A stretch of DNA of 64,000 nucleotides from Bacteroidales bacterium UBA2295 (GTDB lineage Bacteria > Bacteroidota > Bacteroidia > Bacteroidales > Tenuifilaceae), in the NCBI GenBank assembly GCA_002345825.1, contig DDWD01000212.1, positions 29,454-93,453 on the forward strand. Direction: 5' to 3'. The position numbers were made by a program, and so were the translations under genes. A model generated the notes under the pieces. That model saw only the letters and a list, made by a program, of their open reading frames with translations, was not told the origin of the DNA and ran no database searches. The first letter of the stretch is position 1, and every line of letters begins with the position of its first letter. Shown here piece after piece: positions 51,999-63,000 of the stretch.

Positions 51999-54900
51999 TT
52001 ACTTTTTAACCCATTTAATAGCATCGGCAAAAATCATTCGTCCCACCGATTTGTTAGTTAACTCCACCTTGGCATTTTCGGGCGATATATAGTAGGTTCC
52101 AAGGTAGTTCCATCCACTTTCGAGCTCCTCATCGCTTAGGGTTATGTCATCAACGCCATCGTCATGATAAACTCTGTAGTTGTAGTTCGACTTTCGTTTA
52201 TTGCGACCCCAGTAAACATTTACCTTGGCTGTATGGCAGTACACATCGTAGTAGGCACCCTGAGGCAAATTTGGTGTCCACATGGCATATCGGCTGCCAT
52301 CGCCCGAAGCGGTGTAGAAACCAGATCTAACATAGCGCCCATAAAATCCTGACTCGAGCACAGGTTTCCACTCGTTTGGTGGACTCCACACATGTATGCC
52401 AGAATACTTATACTCTTTATCCGAATCATTATTAATCAGTGATTTTAAATAGCTTTCCTCCGTTTGCTGAACAATTTCAAACCCTTCGTCTTCGTTATCA
52501 ACAATAACCTCGTTATTCTTGATATCATTATCAAAAAATGGAATTTCAACGGTACCATCTAACATTCCGTTTCGTTTCAACTCATCGAAATTCGATAGAT
52601 CAAAACCAATGGTATTGGGTAGGTTACGGGAAATACCAGTGAATATATTTAACCGCTTGGGCTCGCTATTAAAAACCACACCAATATCACGAGCTGACTT
52701 TGCAGGAAGGAAAACCCTTTGAAAATGATCGGGCTGGGATGGTTCGTCGCTTGAAAAACTTCGAGTATTGCTCCTGCTATCCAAAAAAAGCGATATTTCT
52801 ATCGTTCCATCTACAGAAGTGGGGTTAGATACACCAAACCTAACCTGATACTTTGTGTAATCGGAATCCAAAACCTTATAGGTTTGTAGGTTTGTTATTA
52901 TAAACCCTGGTAGGCTGGTGGAGTTATACCATTCCTCAATCTCACTAGCCACAGACCTATTGAAACTAGTTAAAAAGAAACTATCAACCTCACTAAATGA
53001 AAACACCCTGCGTTGATTTCGATCAACCAAAGTATTCAACATCTCATTAAACGCTTTATCGCTAAACCGAGAACGCTGGGTTGTGAACAACTGGTTTCCT
53101 TTGGCTAAAATGATATCGTTCAATTCGAGGGGGTTATAAGCATCCTTCTCCCTGTCGATTTGCCTTTTTCCACTTTTAAGCAATTCCTTTAAGCTGCGCT
53201 CTTGTAGCTCCAGATTTATCTTCTCATTATTTGTTATACCCCTAAAGTACCAGGTGTTTTGAGGCATATAGTTTAAGTATCGGTTTAACAGATAAACCTC
53301 AGTTGCTGCGTTTAGTAGAGGCCATTTATGGCAAACAAGACTAGTAGTATGGCTATAGTAAAAGGGAATTAATGAAAATGTGTATCGATTAATTAGTTCT
53401 CCAAATTCATACCATTCTGAAGGGGGAGCCATAAAGTTGGATCTTACAAACCGTTTAAAAATTCGGGTTTGCAACTCAATGGCCGAAACCTCCTCGTTAT
53501 TCGACTTCATCTGCTTTTCGGCTCTATTTTTTCGTCGCGAAAAATCAGACTCATCCATAAAAACACCCTTCTCGGGGTAAAAGATAATTTCGGGCTGAAC
53601 GGCATCACTCACGTTGGAATAGATATGCCTATCAACCGATAGGTTAACAGGAACTTCGGCAAGGCTTAATCTTTTAAATCCGAAGTTTAAACCAACAACG
53701 GCTTCGTACTCACTTTTGAGCTCCCTAATAATTGCCGGCAAGGTGTCGCCAAGCTCTTTCAGTTGATTTGTATAGTAATCATTGCCCTTAATGGTGTATA
53801 ACGAGTATTCTATCGAGTCTACATTTACGCTATAATTCATGTAGTTTCCTATAAGCAAGCTTATTTTGGGCAAAGGATAAGAGTTTGAAAACTCAACACT
53901 TCCATCTTCAATAGACTTTTTTTCGCCTTGCGAAATTGCTGTGAGACCTCTTTTGGTTGTAACCCTAAGCGAAAATTGAGCAAAGTTTATATTTTGATAT
54001 GCTGGCCTGTTTGTTGAGTAGGTTACTCCTGCTGTTGGATACCATAACGATTCGCTTGTTAAGCAAACAAATTTTGATGTTACATATGCATATCGCTTAT
54101 GGGCTTGGAAAAGTTCCATCGATACATTCTCGTCCATTTCATCTGAATGGATATCAAGAAAATGGGTATTTTCATTTATACTACCACTATAGCTTACTGA
54201 TATGGTTTTGGAAGATCCTGCGCTTAGTTTTTGGCCGGGGATAAAAACTAGATGTAAATCTCGGAGGTATTCTACCTCGTTCCCATCTATATCGATGCTT
54301 GAAATTTTTAGCCAAGGGTTAAGACTAAAAATAATTGTATCTATTTCATTATCATTACCATTGGTAACATTTAGCTGGGTAACAACATCTATAGTGTTGT
54401 CGATATGCTTAAGGTCAATATTATATTCAGAAACAATAACCGTGGGATAATCAACATACTTATTGTTGAGCTCAACCATACCTTGCTTTTCATTTATCAC
54501 ATCCTCTTTGCTGTTGATATACTTATAACCAAGGTATGCACTACTGCCAAACAGAATTGCAGTAAAAATCAATGGCAAATAAGCGTTTCGGGGCGTTTGG
54601 GGTAATCGGTTTAGCTTAAAAACGGTAAAAAACACAAAGCCTAGCCCCATTAGAAAGTAAACCGCTCTGTGTAAAACTACAGAGCTTAAATTGCCAAATC
54701 CGCCAATTGTTGATATTAGGAACGGAACTCTATAGCCTATGTAATCGAAAAAATGGTAGTAAACATCGTTAAGGTAAAAAACGGTTAGGGCGATATAGCC
54801 AAGTAGTAAGATAAAAGTAATAGCCTGATTCCTGAGTACGCTCATTAAGAAAAAGGAAAGACCCAGTATGAACGTTAGCGTTGGAAGGCTGATAAGAATT

Positions 54901-55349
54901 GGATAAAGAAAAAATTCGGCCACTCCCTTAGCCGAATCGGCGCTAATAAATGAAAAACCTATTCCGATAATAAGTATGATTAGGTTTAGCAAAAGGAAAA
55001 CACTAAGAATTCCCAAGGTTTTACCAAACACATACTCAAAATTTGTCATCGACCTAACGTAGATAACTTCTACCGTATCGTTCTTCCTATCCTGCTTTAA
55101 AAATTCGGAGGCCAGAAATACAGCAACAATTGCCTGCCCAAGGTTTAGTATAATAAGATTTGCATAGGGAAGCGATGCTGGTAGCGCCCTATAAATCCAG
55201 GGAACTCCGGTGTTTTCGAGGTTAACAACGAGGTTAAAAATTCCAATGCCCACAATAAACATTGCTGCAAAAATTCTAAAAAACCAACTCCTAAGGAGCG
55301 TTTTCCTCTCAAAGCGGGCTACGGTAATAAGGTTGTGGAATGCACTCAT
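51999..55349 (-). CDS. ABC-2 permease fused to M1-peptidase-like and golvesin-like domains (1116 aa)
   Basis: Three parts are visible. Residues 1-285 are an ABC-2 permease with six to seven spans. Residues about 290-900 resemble the beta-sandwich plus helical fold of M1 aminopeptidases that is fused to such permeases in this phylum, but there is no H-E-x2-H motif: HTTSLVCHKW and LLNAATEVYLLNRY stand where the zinc site is expected, so it should be inactive. Residues about 965-1116 match golvesin/xanthan-lyase-type C-terminal modules (YDVYCHTAKVNVY, YNYRVYHDDGV, GWNYLGTYYIS, FADAIKWV). The region after the last span lies on the periplasmic side by topology. Its ATP-binding partner overlaps it by four bases (ATGA). 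Confidence 0.8.
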   Translation of the reverse strand: MSAFHNLITVARFERKTLLRSWFFRIFAAMFIVGIGIFNLVVNLENTGVPWIYRALPASLPYANLIILNLGQAIVAVFLASEFLKQDRKNDTVEVIYVRSMTNFEYVFGKTLGILSVFLLLNLIILIIGIGFSFISADSAKGVAEFFLYPILISLPTLTFILGLSFFLMSVLRNQAITFILLLGYIALTVFYLNDVYYHFFDYIGYRVPFLISTIGGFGNLSSVVLHRAVYFLMGLGFVFFTVFKLNRLPQTPRNAYLPLIFTAILFGSSAYLGYKYINSKEDVINEKQGMVELNNKYVDYPTVIVSEYNIDLKHIDNTIDVVTQLNVTNGNDNEIDTIIFSLNPWLKISSIDIDGNEVEYLRDLHLVFIPGQKLSAGSSKTISVSYSGSINENTHFLDIHSDEMDENVSMELFQAHKRYAYVTSKFVCLTSESLWYPTAGVTYSTNRPAYQNINFAQFSLRVTTKRGLTAISQGEKKSIEDGSVEFSNSYPLPKISLLIGNYMNYSVNVDSIEYSLYTIKGNDYYTNQLKELGDTLPAIIRELKSEYEAVVGLNFGFKRLSLAEVPVNLSVDRHIYSNVSDAVQPEIIFYPEKGVFMDESDFSRRKNRAEKQMKSNNEEVSAIELQTRIFKRFVRSNFMAPPSEWYEFGELINRYTFSLIPFYYSHTTSLVCHKWPLLNAATEVYLLNRYLNYMPQNTWYFRGITNNEKINLELQERSLKELLKSGKRQIDREKDAYNPLELNDIILAKGNQLFTTQRSRFSDKAFNEMLNTLVDRNQRRVFSFSEVDSFFLTSFNRSVASEIEEWYNSTSLPGFIITNLQTYKVLDSDYTKYQVRFGVSNPTSVDGTIEISLFLDSRSNTRSFSSDEPSQPDHFQRVFLPAKSARDIGVVFNSEPKRLNIFTGISRNLPNTIGFDLSNFDELKRNGMLDGTVEIPFFDNDIKNNEVIVDNEDEGFEIVQQTEESYLKSLINNDSDKEYKYSGIHVWSPPNEWKPVLESGFYGRYVRSGFYTASGDGSRYAMWTPNLPQGAYYDVYCHTAKVNVYWGRNKRKSNYNYRVYHDDGVDDITLSDEELESGWNYLGTYYISPENAKVELTNKSVGRMIFADAIKWVKK

Positions 55350-56242
55350 GCCAATTGGGAGTTTTTATTCGCTAGATACTCCATGAAGTAAACGTAAGCG
55401 TGTTCTAAATTTGGTTCAATGGGAGTACCATTATAACCATTTAGCTCTTCGCCCACAAGCTGTACCTCCCAACCCTCGTCGGATGGAATGGTTGAAATTA
55501 CTGCATACTTCTCCTTAAGCAGATCATACTCAAACCCCGATGTGGTAAGCTGCCAAACATGCCCCTGAGCTTTTGCAACTAGTTGCTCTGGTGAGCCGCA
55601 AAAACCTACTTGGCCATTATTTAACAGGGCGAGATCTTGACAAACGCTTGATATATCGCCAACAATGTGGGTTGATAGGATTATTATAACATCCCTTTGA
55701 CTAATTTCCGACAGGATATTGCGGAAACGTATTCTCTCCTCGGGATCGAGACCTGTGGTTGGCTCATCGACGATTACAATTTTGGGCTCGCCTATAAGGG
55801 CTTGGGCAATTCCCAAGCGTCGTTTCATTCCACCAGAGAGTTTATTGGCACTTCGCTCACGCACATCGAAAAGGCCTACCTTCTCGAGCCATTCATCCAC
55901 CTTGGTAGAGCGTTCCTTTTTACTTTTAATCCCTGAGAGCCCAGCAGCGTAATCGAGAAATTCCCAGGTTTTGAGCCTGGTAAAAAACCTAAAATCTTGG
56001 GGAAGATAACCTAGCAACTTTCTGATCTCTCCGCGCTGCTTCAGAATATCGTAACCATTTACAGTAACGCTACCTGATGAGGGATTCATAAGCGTTACCA
56101 GAATGCGCATTAGGGTAGATTTCCCTGCCCCATTAGGGCCAAGCAGCCCAAACATTCCGTTTTCAATTTCAAGATCTACGTCAGTTAGTGCTTTCTTTCC
56201 GTTGTCGTAAACCTTATTAAGGTTCTTAATACTTATTCTCAT
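55346..56242 (-). CDS. ABC transporter ATP-binding protein, first gene of the composite exporter operon
   Basis: Cytoplasmic ATPase of 298 residues: Walker A GPNGAGKST (about 37-45), signature LSGGMKRR, Walker B IVDEPTTGLDP and H-loop LSTHI. The C-terminal ~80-residue tail (VWQLTT ... PNLEHAYVYFMEYL) is closely matched by the tail of the ATPase at the end of the RND-ABC fusion (VWSLRL ... ANLEDAYLYLL), so the two are paralogues. I start at the ATG at 56242, since a seven-codon longer form (56263) has no support. It overlaps the permease/M1-like gene by four bases, a sign of translational coupling. Confidence 0.93.
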   Translation of the reverse strand: MRISIKNLNKVYDNGKKALTDVDLEIENGMFGLLGPNGAGKSTLMRILVTLMNPSSGSVTVNGYDILKQRGEIRKLLGYLPQDFRFFTRLKTWEFLDYAAGLSGIKSKKERSTKVDEWLEKVGLFDVRERSANKLSGGMKRRLGIAQALIGEPKIVIVDEPTTGLDPEERIRFRNILSEISQRDVIIILSTHIVGDISSVCQDLALLNNGQVGFCGSPEQLVAKAQGHVWQLTTSGFEYDLLKEKYAVISTIPSDEGWEVQLVGEELNGYNGTPIEPNLEHAYVYFMEYLANKNSQLA

Positions 56243-56538
56243 CAAAAAATATTTTGGGAGCATAACTCCCCTTACATTATAGAGCAGAATATGAGTTTTG
56301 AATATTAATCAAAAATTAAACCATGGAGTATATCTTTCTTTATATCTTTTGTTTATGGCTATTACTGTGTGTATTAAAGTGTTCCTTTTCGCATACTTGC
56401 TGTTCGGAAACGAACAAATTTACATAACTCATTGCTAAAAAATGTGTCCTTGATTCCATTTTGTAAAATTACACAGCAATTAAGAGAAATGTAGTAAAAA
56501 GGATACAGGGATAAGTTTTTCACTAAGAACCCGGCAGC
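56243..56538. other. leader region of the composite exporter operon
   Basis: About 300 bases without a gene. A small hairpin, GGGAG-CATAA-CTCCC (56256-56270), lies 13 bases before the operon start codon. The rest is AT-rich. I found no convincing -33/-7 promoter and no regulator gene next to it. Confidence 0.5.
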
Positions 56539-56579
56539 AAAAAAAAAGACTGGCTGAAATTAATTTTAACAGCCAGTCT
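56539..56579 (-). terminator. terminator of the MacB-type operon
   Basis: On the minus strand, AGACTGGCTG and CAGCCAGTCT (arms at 56570-56579 and 56547-56556) form a ten-base-pair stem followed by a run of nine T. It separates this operon from the composite exporter operon downstream. Confidence 0.9.
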
Positions 56580-56609
56580 GAATGCAAATATAGTTAAATC
56601 AGCCTATTC

Positions 56610-59063
56610 CTATTCGTACTTCAACGACTGTGCAGGATTGCTCTCGGCAGCCCTCCATGCCAATACACCAACAGTTAACATTGCTATAATCAATGCAATT
56701 ATGCTTGCCATGAGTAACGGCGATATTGTATCAAAACTTAAAATTGTTTGTCCAAAATTAATTCTATATGAAAAACTTTGCAACCACTTTTGCATAGCGT
56801 AAAAAGCAATGGGCCAAGCAAAAACATTGGCCAAAAGAACCAGACCCAAGAACTGACCCGATAGTAACTTAACAATATCAAAGCTGGTTCCTCCCAAAAC
56901 TTTTCTAACCCCAATTTCCTTCGTCTTCTGTTCGGTAACAAATGAGGTTAGCCCAAGCAAACCTAAACACGATATAAATATGGTTATTAAAGAAAATACC
57001 CGAAAAAGCCACCCCAATTTTTGTTCGGCTCTGTAAAGCTGATCTAGTCGTTGGTCGAGAAAGAAGTAGCTTATCTCGCGAGTGGACTTAAACTCCTGGA
57101 ACTTTTGCTTAACATAGCTCAAGGCTTGCTCTGTTTGGCCGGGTTGAATTCGGATACTAAGCACTCTGGGCGGCGCTGGGGATATAAAAAACATAAAAGG
57201 TTCAATGGGGTTGTGTATTGATGAGTAATGAAAATCCTCAACTACCCCCACTACACCTCCATCCCTACTGGCGGTTCCGTCCATTCTAATACCAAGCTGT
57301 ATGCGCTTTCCAATGGGCTCATCGGACCAGCCATAAACCCGTTCAGCAGTCTCGTTAATAATAAACGCCTGTGTTGAGTCGGTTCTAAGCGTTGGATCAA
57401 AAAATCTACCCTTATCAATTTTCACACCTAAAAGCTCCAAGTAATTATGATCACATCCAATAAGGTTTATGCCTATTTCCTGCATTTCACCATCCTGCTC
57501 AATACGACTAACAATTTTTCCATTGCCTACTCCTAATGCCTGCTGCGATCCGGCAACTCCAATTATCGAAGAATTTCTCAATAGCTCCTCTTTAAAGGGG
57601 GCTAAATGATTGCTTATGACAGTATCCAAATCGGTAATAACAAGCAGGTTGTCCTTATCGAAACCCAAATCCTTATCCCTTATGTAGTTCTGTTGCTGAC
57701 TTACAACAATGGTTGCCACAATCATAACAATTGAAATGGTAAACTGAAACAATACCAATACCTTGCGTACACCCACCTTACCTTTTACTTTATCAAGAGT
57801 TCCCTTTAATACCTTTACCGGAGAAAAGGAAGAAAGGAAGAGGGCTGGGTAGCTACCAGCTATAAGCCCTACAAATAAAACAATTAGTAGAGTACCCCCA
57901 ATAAAGGTAGGATTTAAGAGTTCTAAGAAAGAAATTTCCTTGTCTGTTAGATTGTTAAACCAGGGGAGAATGGCTGCTGCTAGGACGTATGCTAAAACTC
58001 CCGCAACGAAAGATATGAGTAAAGATTCACTAATGAACTGCTGAACCAGCTTACCCCTTCCGGCACCAACCACTTTTCTTAAACCCACTTCCTTTGCTCT
58101 ATTTGCCGATCGGGCTGTAGCCATATTCATATAGTTTATACAGGCAACTATAAGTATAAATAGGGATACGATTGAAAAGATGTAGAGATTGGACTTATTG
58201 CCTACAGGAAAGTCGCCCTGTAACCCGGATATGCTGGGAAAATGCGTGTCCTTTAAAGGTTGAAAAATTGGGGCAAATTTTCCATTAATAATATTGCCAA
58301 CTGGGACTATGTACTTCTCATTAAAATGTTCAAAGTTATTAACTATGGCCTCGGGCAGGGCTCCCTCACGGAGCAAAACATATGAGTAAACGTTAACATT
58401 CCAAAACGATCCCGAGCTATTATCGTTAAAACGCTCCTCACCAACCTGTTCCCTAATGGTTGCCGATGAAACCAGCGCTTTGAATTGAAAGTGCGACGTG
58501 CGGGGCAACTCCTCAATTACTGCCGTTACGGTAAAAGGCTCGTTTCTCATCCCTTGAAGCACCTTACCTATAGGATTCTCGTTTCCGAATAGTCTTTTTG
58601 CAAGGGTTTCGGTTAAAATAATTGAATAGGGTCTGTTCAATGCATTTGTGGGATCTCCTTGAAGAAACTTGTGATCGAAAATTTTAAAAACCGTTGAGTC
58701 GGCAAAGTAAAAATCCTCCTCATTGTAATCGGCTCCCTGGTAGCGGAAAAAGAAATTATCGGTAGGAATGAACCTAACATACTCCTCTACTTCCTCATAC
58801 TCCTCTTTTAGCGTGGGTGCAATTGAATTGGCCGTTAGGGCAAATAGATCCTGCTTGTTGTTGACGTGAAAATTGGATAATAATCTATAAATCCTTTCGT
58901 GTTTTGTATGATGCTTATCAAAGGCGCTCTCTTCGGCTACGTAAACCAGAACAAGAATGGCCGATACAATACCAATGGTTAATCCTAGTATATTAATTAT
59001 TGAGAAGAATCTGTTTCGTAAAAGGTTACGATAAGCACTTATTAAATAGTTTTTTATAAGCAT
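56610..59063 (-). CDS. MacB/FtsX-type ABC permease
   Basis: Inner-membrane permease of 817 residues with two FtsX modules and two large periplasmic MacB-like domains. The first half has TM1 (about 20-42), a periplasmic part, and spans around 290-420 with the conserved ANRAKEVGLRKVVGAGRGKLVQQF. The second half has FTISIVMIVATIVVSQQ (near 440), a second periplasmic part, and spans near 690-800 with TKEIGVRKVLGGTSFDIV. Such proteins do not form a channel but couple ATP use to mechanical work on envelope substrates. The ATPase partner is encoded 13 bases upstream. No MacA-like adaptor is adjacent. Confidence 0.92.
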   Translation of the reverse strand: MLIKNYLISAYRNLLRNRFFSIINILGLTIGIVSAILVLVYVAEESAFDKHHTKHERIYRLLSNFHVNNKQDLFALTANSIAPTLKEEYEEVEEYVRFIPTDNFFFRYQGADYNEEDFYFADSTVFKIFDHKFLQGDPTNALNRPYSIILTETLAKRLFGNENPIGKVLQGMRNEPFTVTAVIEELPRTSHFQFKALVSSATIREQVGEERFNDNSSGSFWNVNVYSYVLLREGALPEAIVNNFEHFNEKYIVPVGNIINGKFAPIFQPLKDTHFPSISGLQGDFPVGNKSNLYIFSIVSLFILIVACINYMNMATARSANRAKEVGLRKVVGAGRGKLVQQFISESLLISFVAGVLAYVLAAAILPWFNNLTDKEISFLELLNPTFIGGTLLIVLFVGLIAGSYPALFLSSFSPVKVLKGTLDKVKGKVGVRKVLVLFQFTISIVMIVATIVVSQQQNYIRDKDLGFDKDNLLVITDLDTVISNHLAPFKEELLRNSSIIGVAGSQQALGVGNGKIVSRIEQDGEMQEIGINLIGCDHNYLELLGVKIDKGRFFDPTLRTDSTQAFIINETAERVYGWSDEPIGKRIQLGIRMDGTASRDGGVVGVVEDFHYSSIHNPIEPFMFFISPAPPRVLSIRIQPGQTEQALSYVKQKFQEFKSTREISYFFLDQRLDQLYRAEQKLGWLFRVFSLITIFISCLGLLGLTSFVTEQKTKEIGVRKVLGGTSFDIVKLLSGQFLGLVLLANVFAWPIAFYAMQKWLQSFSYRINFGQTILSFDTISPLLMASIIALIIAMLTVGVLAWRAAESNPAQSLKYE

Positions 59064-59076
59064 AATTTTACCTTTT

Positions 59077-59760
59077 TTATAGGAGTTTTTTTATGTTTTC
59101 AGTAACTATATGCCCGTCGAACAGCTGAACAATTCGGTGGGCCTTCTCGGCATCGCTTGGGGAGTGAGTAACCATAACGATGGTGGTTCCCTCATTATTA
59201 AGCTCCGATAAAAGGTTCATAACCTCCTCGCCATTTGCCGAGTCGAGATTTCCTGTTGGTTCGTCGGCCAGTATTAGCTTGGGGTTTGCAACAACCGCTC
59301 GTGCTATGGCCACCCTCTGTTGTTGTCCGCCCGAAAGCTGCTGAGGAAAATGCTTTTTCCTGTGAGATATCTTCATCCTTTCTAAAACCATCTCCACCTT
59401 TCTTTTCCTCTCCGATGTTGATACATTTAGATACAGCAATGGTAGCTCAACGTTCTCGAAAACGGTTAGCTCATCAATCAGATTAAAGCTCTGGAAAACG
59501 AACCCAATATTGGATTTCCGCAAATTGGTTCGCTGCTTCTCCCTGAATTTCGAAACCTCAATACCATCAAAATAAAATTCGCCACCAGTGGGGTTGTCGA
59601 GCAATCCAAGAATATTGAGCAAGGTTGATTTACCACACCCCGATGGCCCCATTATGGCCACAAATTCTCCCTTCTTAATTTCTAAAGAAACTTTATTCAA
59701 TGCGGTTGTTTCGACCTCATCGGTCCTAAAAGTCTTTGTTAAATCAACTGTTTTTATCAT
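59077..59760 (-). CDS. LolD/MacB-type ABC ATPase
   Basis: ATP-binding subunit of 227 residues for the adjacent FtsX-type permease. Walker A is GPSGCGKST, the signature is [14 protein letters not shown] and Walker B is [12 protein letters not shown], a run typical of the LolD/FtsE/MacB group. It lies 13 bases upstream of the permease gene and opens the two-gene operon. Confidence 0.95.
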   Translation of the reverse strand: MIKTVDLTKTFRTDEVETTALNKVSLEIKKGEFVAIMGPSGCGKSTLLNILGLLDNPTGGEFYFDGIEVSKFREKQRTNLRKSNIGFVFQSFNLIDELTVFENVELPLLYLNVSTSERKRKVEMVLERMKISHRKKHFPQQLSGGQQQRVAIARAVVANPKLILADEPTGNLDSANGEEVMNLLSELNNEGTTIVMVTHSPSDAEKAHRIVQLFDGHIVTENIKKLL

Positions 59761-60016
59761 AGTTTCAAATATTGGATTGTTACATGATTAAATGACGACA
59801 AGGTACTATGATTTGTTACAGATTAGTTTGGATTTTTTTTGTTTTCCCTTCCTTTGCGTGATTAAAATTGAATGTTCGGCACCAAAATACGTTGATCGGC
59901 AGTGGTGCATTCGTTAAAATACAAGAAAATCAATTTTAATAGCCTTAAAAATAGCTATTTTAGCTTCGCCAAAATTGGATTAAATCACAAAAATATAACT
60001 ATATAACCTAAGCAAA

Positions 60017-63000
60017 ATGAAGAGTTACAAGCAACTAAACGTTATAGTTGGGTGGATAGTATTTGCTATAGCAGCCACTGTTTACCTTATGACAATGGAG
60101 TCGTCGGCCAGTTTTTGGGATTGTAGCGAGAGAATTACCGCTGCATACAAACTTGAAGTACCGCATCCCCCAGGGGCTCCGTTTTTTATGCTGCTTGGTA
60201 ATTTTTTCACCACTTTTGCCGCAAGTCCAACTCAAGTTGCTTTGGCTATGAATTCTATGTCGGCACTAGCTTCGGCATTTACAATCCTTTTTCTTTTCTG
60301 GACCATTACTCATTTATCGCGCAGGTTGATTGTAAGCTTTGATGGCGAACCAAGTTTTGGACAAACCATAGCAATTATTGGTAGCGGAGCTATTGGTGCG
60401 CTGGCTTATACCTTCACCGACAGTTTCTGGTTCATCTCTGTTGAAGCAGAGGCGTATGCAACCTCATCGCTATTCACGGCAATTGTATTTTGGGCTATAC
60501 TAAAATGGGAGAATGTTGCCAATAAGCCCAACTCCAACAGATGGTTAATACTCATTGCTTACATTATGGGTTTATCTATTGGTGTCCATCTTCTTAACCT
60601 ACTTACTATTCCAGCCATAGTTTTTGTTTACTATTTTAAAAAACACGAGGTTACCCGTTGGGGAATTGTAGGGGCCTTGGCAACATCGGTGGCTTTACTT
60701 GGTGGAATAATGTATGTGATAATTCCAGGAGTAGTTTCATTTGCATCAAAATTTGAGTTGCTTTTTGTTAATACATTTAAAATGCCATACAACAGCGGGG
60801 TAATAATTTTTATCATTACCCTAGCAGCATTGTTAGCCTATGGCCTATGGATTACAGTAAAAAAGAAAAAGGTATTAATTCATACGCTCATTTTAGGTGT
60901 AACTGTTATCACCATTGGATACTCATCGTATGCTATGTTGGTGATTCGGGCTGAGGCGAATCCACCCATGAATCAGAACAATCCCTCGTCTGTTTTTGCT
61001 TTGCTGCATTATTTGAACCGCGAGCAATACGGTACCCGACCGTTGGTTACTGGTCAGTATTACAATGCCCCTGTGGTTGACAGCAAGGACAGATTCACCT
61101 ACCTAAAAAAGAATGGCCGCTACGAAAAAACCTACTTGAGAACCGAGTATGAGTTTGACGATAGATTTGAAACCATTTTCCCTCGGATGTGGAGTTGGCA
61201 AGAGGATCATACAAACGAGTACAAAAAGTGGGGGGATGTTAAAGGCCGCCCCATTCGATTAACAACACCGGGTGGCGAACAAGAGGTAAGGCGTGTTCCA
61301 ACATTTGGCGAGAACCTCAGGTTTTTCATAAGCTACCAAATTGGCCATATGTACTGGCGATACTTCATGTGGAATTTTGTGGGCCGGCAAAACGATGTTC
61401 AGGGCCATGGCGATATAATGAACGGAAATTGGCTTACAGGGATTAATGGGATTGATGCCATAAGGCTTGGCAACCAGGATGAGATAACATCAGAAATGAA
61501 AAATCATCCTGCACGAAATACCTACTATATGTTGCCCCTAATACTTGGATTGCTTGGTTTGGTGTATCAGGTTTCGCGCGATCCAAAGAATTTTTGGGTG
61601 GTTACGCTCCTTTTTGTACTTACGGGTATGGCCATTGTGGTATACTTAAACCAAACACCCTTACAACCTCGCGAACGCGACTATTCTTACGTAGGATCGT
61701 TCTACGCTTTTTCTATTTGGATTGGAATAGGGGTTTTGGCGATGTATGAATTCTTTAGGAAATACACCAAAGGTGTTGTAGCCGCAGGTGGGGCTATACT
61801 TATTTCGTTAACGGTTCCTGCTGTTCTTGCTTCTGAAAACTGGGACGACCATGACCGTTCAGGACGTTATATGGCTCGCGATTTTGCATACAACTACCTA
61901 AATACTTGCGATGAAAATGCTATCATCTTCACCAATGGTGATAATGACACCTTCCCCCTTTGGTATGCCCAGGAGGTTGAGGGTATTAGAACCGATGTTC
62001 GCATTGTAAACCTTAGCCTTTTGGGTACCGACTGGTACAGCGAGCAAATGAAATGGAAAGCCAACAGCTCGGCACCGGTTCCCATAACAATGGATTTTGA
62101 CAAGTTTGTGCAGGGAACCAGAGACGTTGTATATGTGCTCGATAGAATTCAACAACCCGTAGAGCTAAAAAAATTAATGGATTTTGTGGCTAGCGACAAA
62201 CCCGATACTCGCCATCGTGGACAGAATGGCGAAATGATTGACTATATGCCATCGAAACAAATTAAAATAACTGTAGATAAGCAGAAAGTAATTGAAAACG
62301 GTATTGTTAAGCCCGAGGATGCCCACCTAATTGTTGATGAAATTGTTTGGAGTATCGAGAAGGATTATATCCAGAAGAATGAGATGATGATTCTAGAAAT
62401 ACTGGCAAATAATAACTGGGAACGTCCTATATACTTCGTTTCTACCGGAGGCGATTCCGATATTGGATTAACCGATTACCTGCAGCTCGAAGGATTTGCC
62501 TACAAGCTAGTTCCAATACGCACCCAACCCACCGATTACCTTTCGGTAGGCAGAGTAAATGTAGATAAGATGTACGACAACTACATGAACGTATTTAAGT
62601 GGGGAGGAATAGATAAGCCCGACGTTCTTGTAGATCATAATGTTCAAAGAACAACTCTTGTGCTTAGGCTGAGGAACAATTTTAATCGCCTTGCCGAGGA
62701 ATTGCTTGCCCAAAACAAGATTGATTCTGCTGTAAATGTACTCGACCGAATAGTTGAATTACTCCCCCAAGAAAAATTCCCTTACGATTTTTTTGCCATT
62801 GGACTTATTGAGAGCTACTACAAAGCAAACGAAACCGAAAAGGCCAACGAGCTGCTTAATAATTACGCCAACGCATCTCTTGATAACTTGAGATACTATT
62901 CTAGTCTAAAACCACAACTATTTAAACTTGTTGGTTACGATACTGAGCTGAACCTACAAATTATGCAGGAACTGGTTGCCGTTGCTGAGCGATTTGGACA

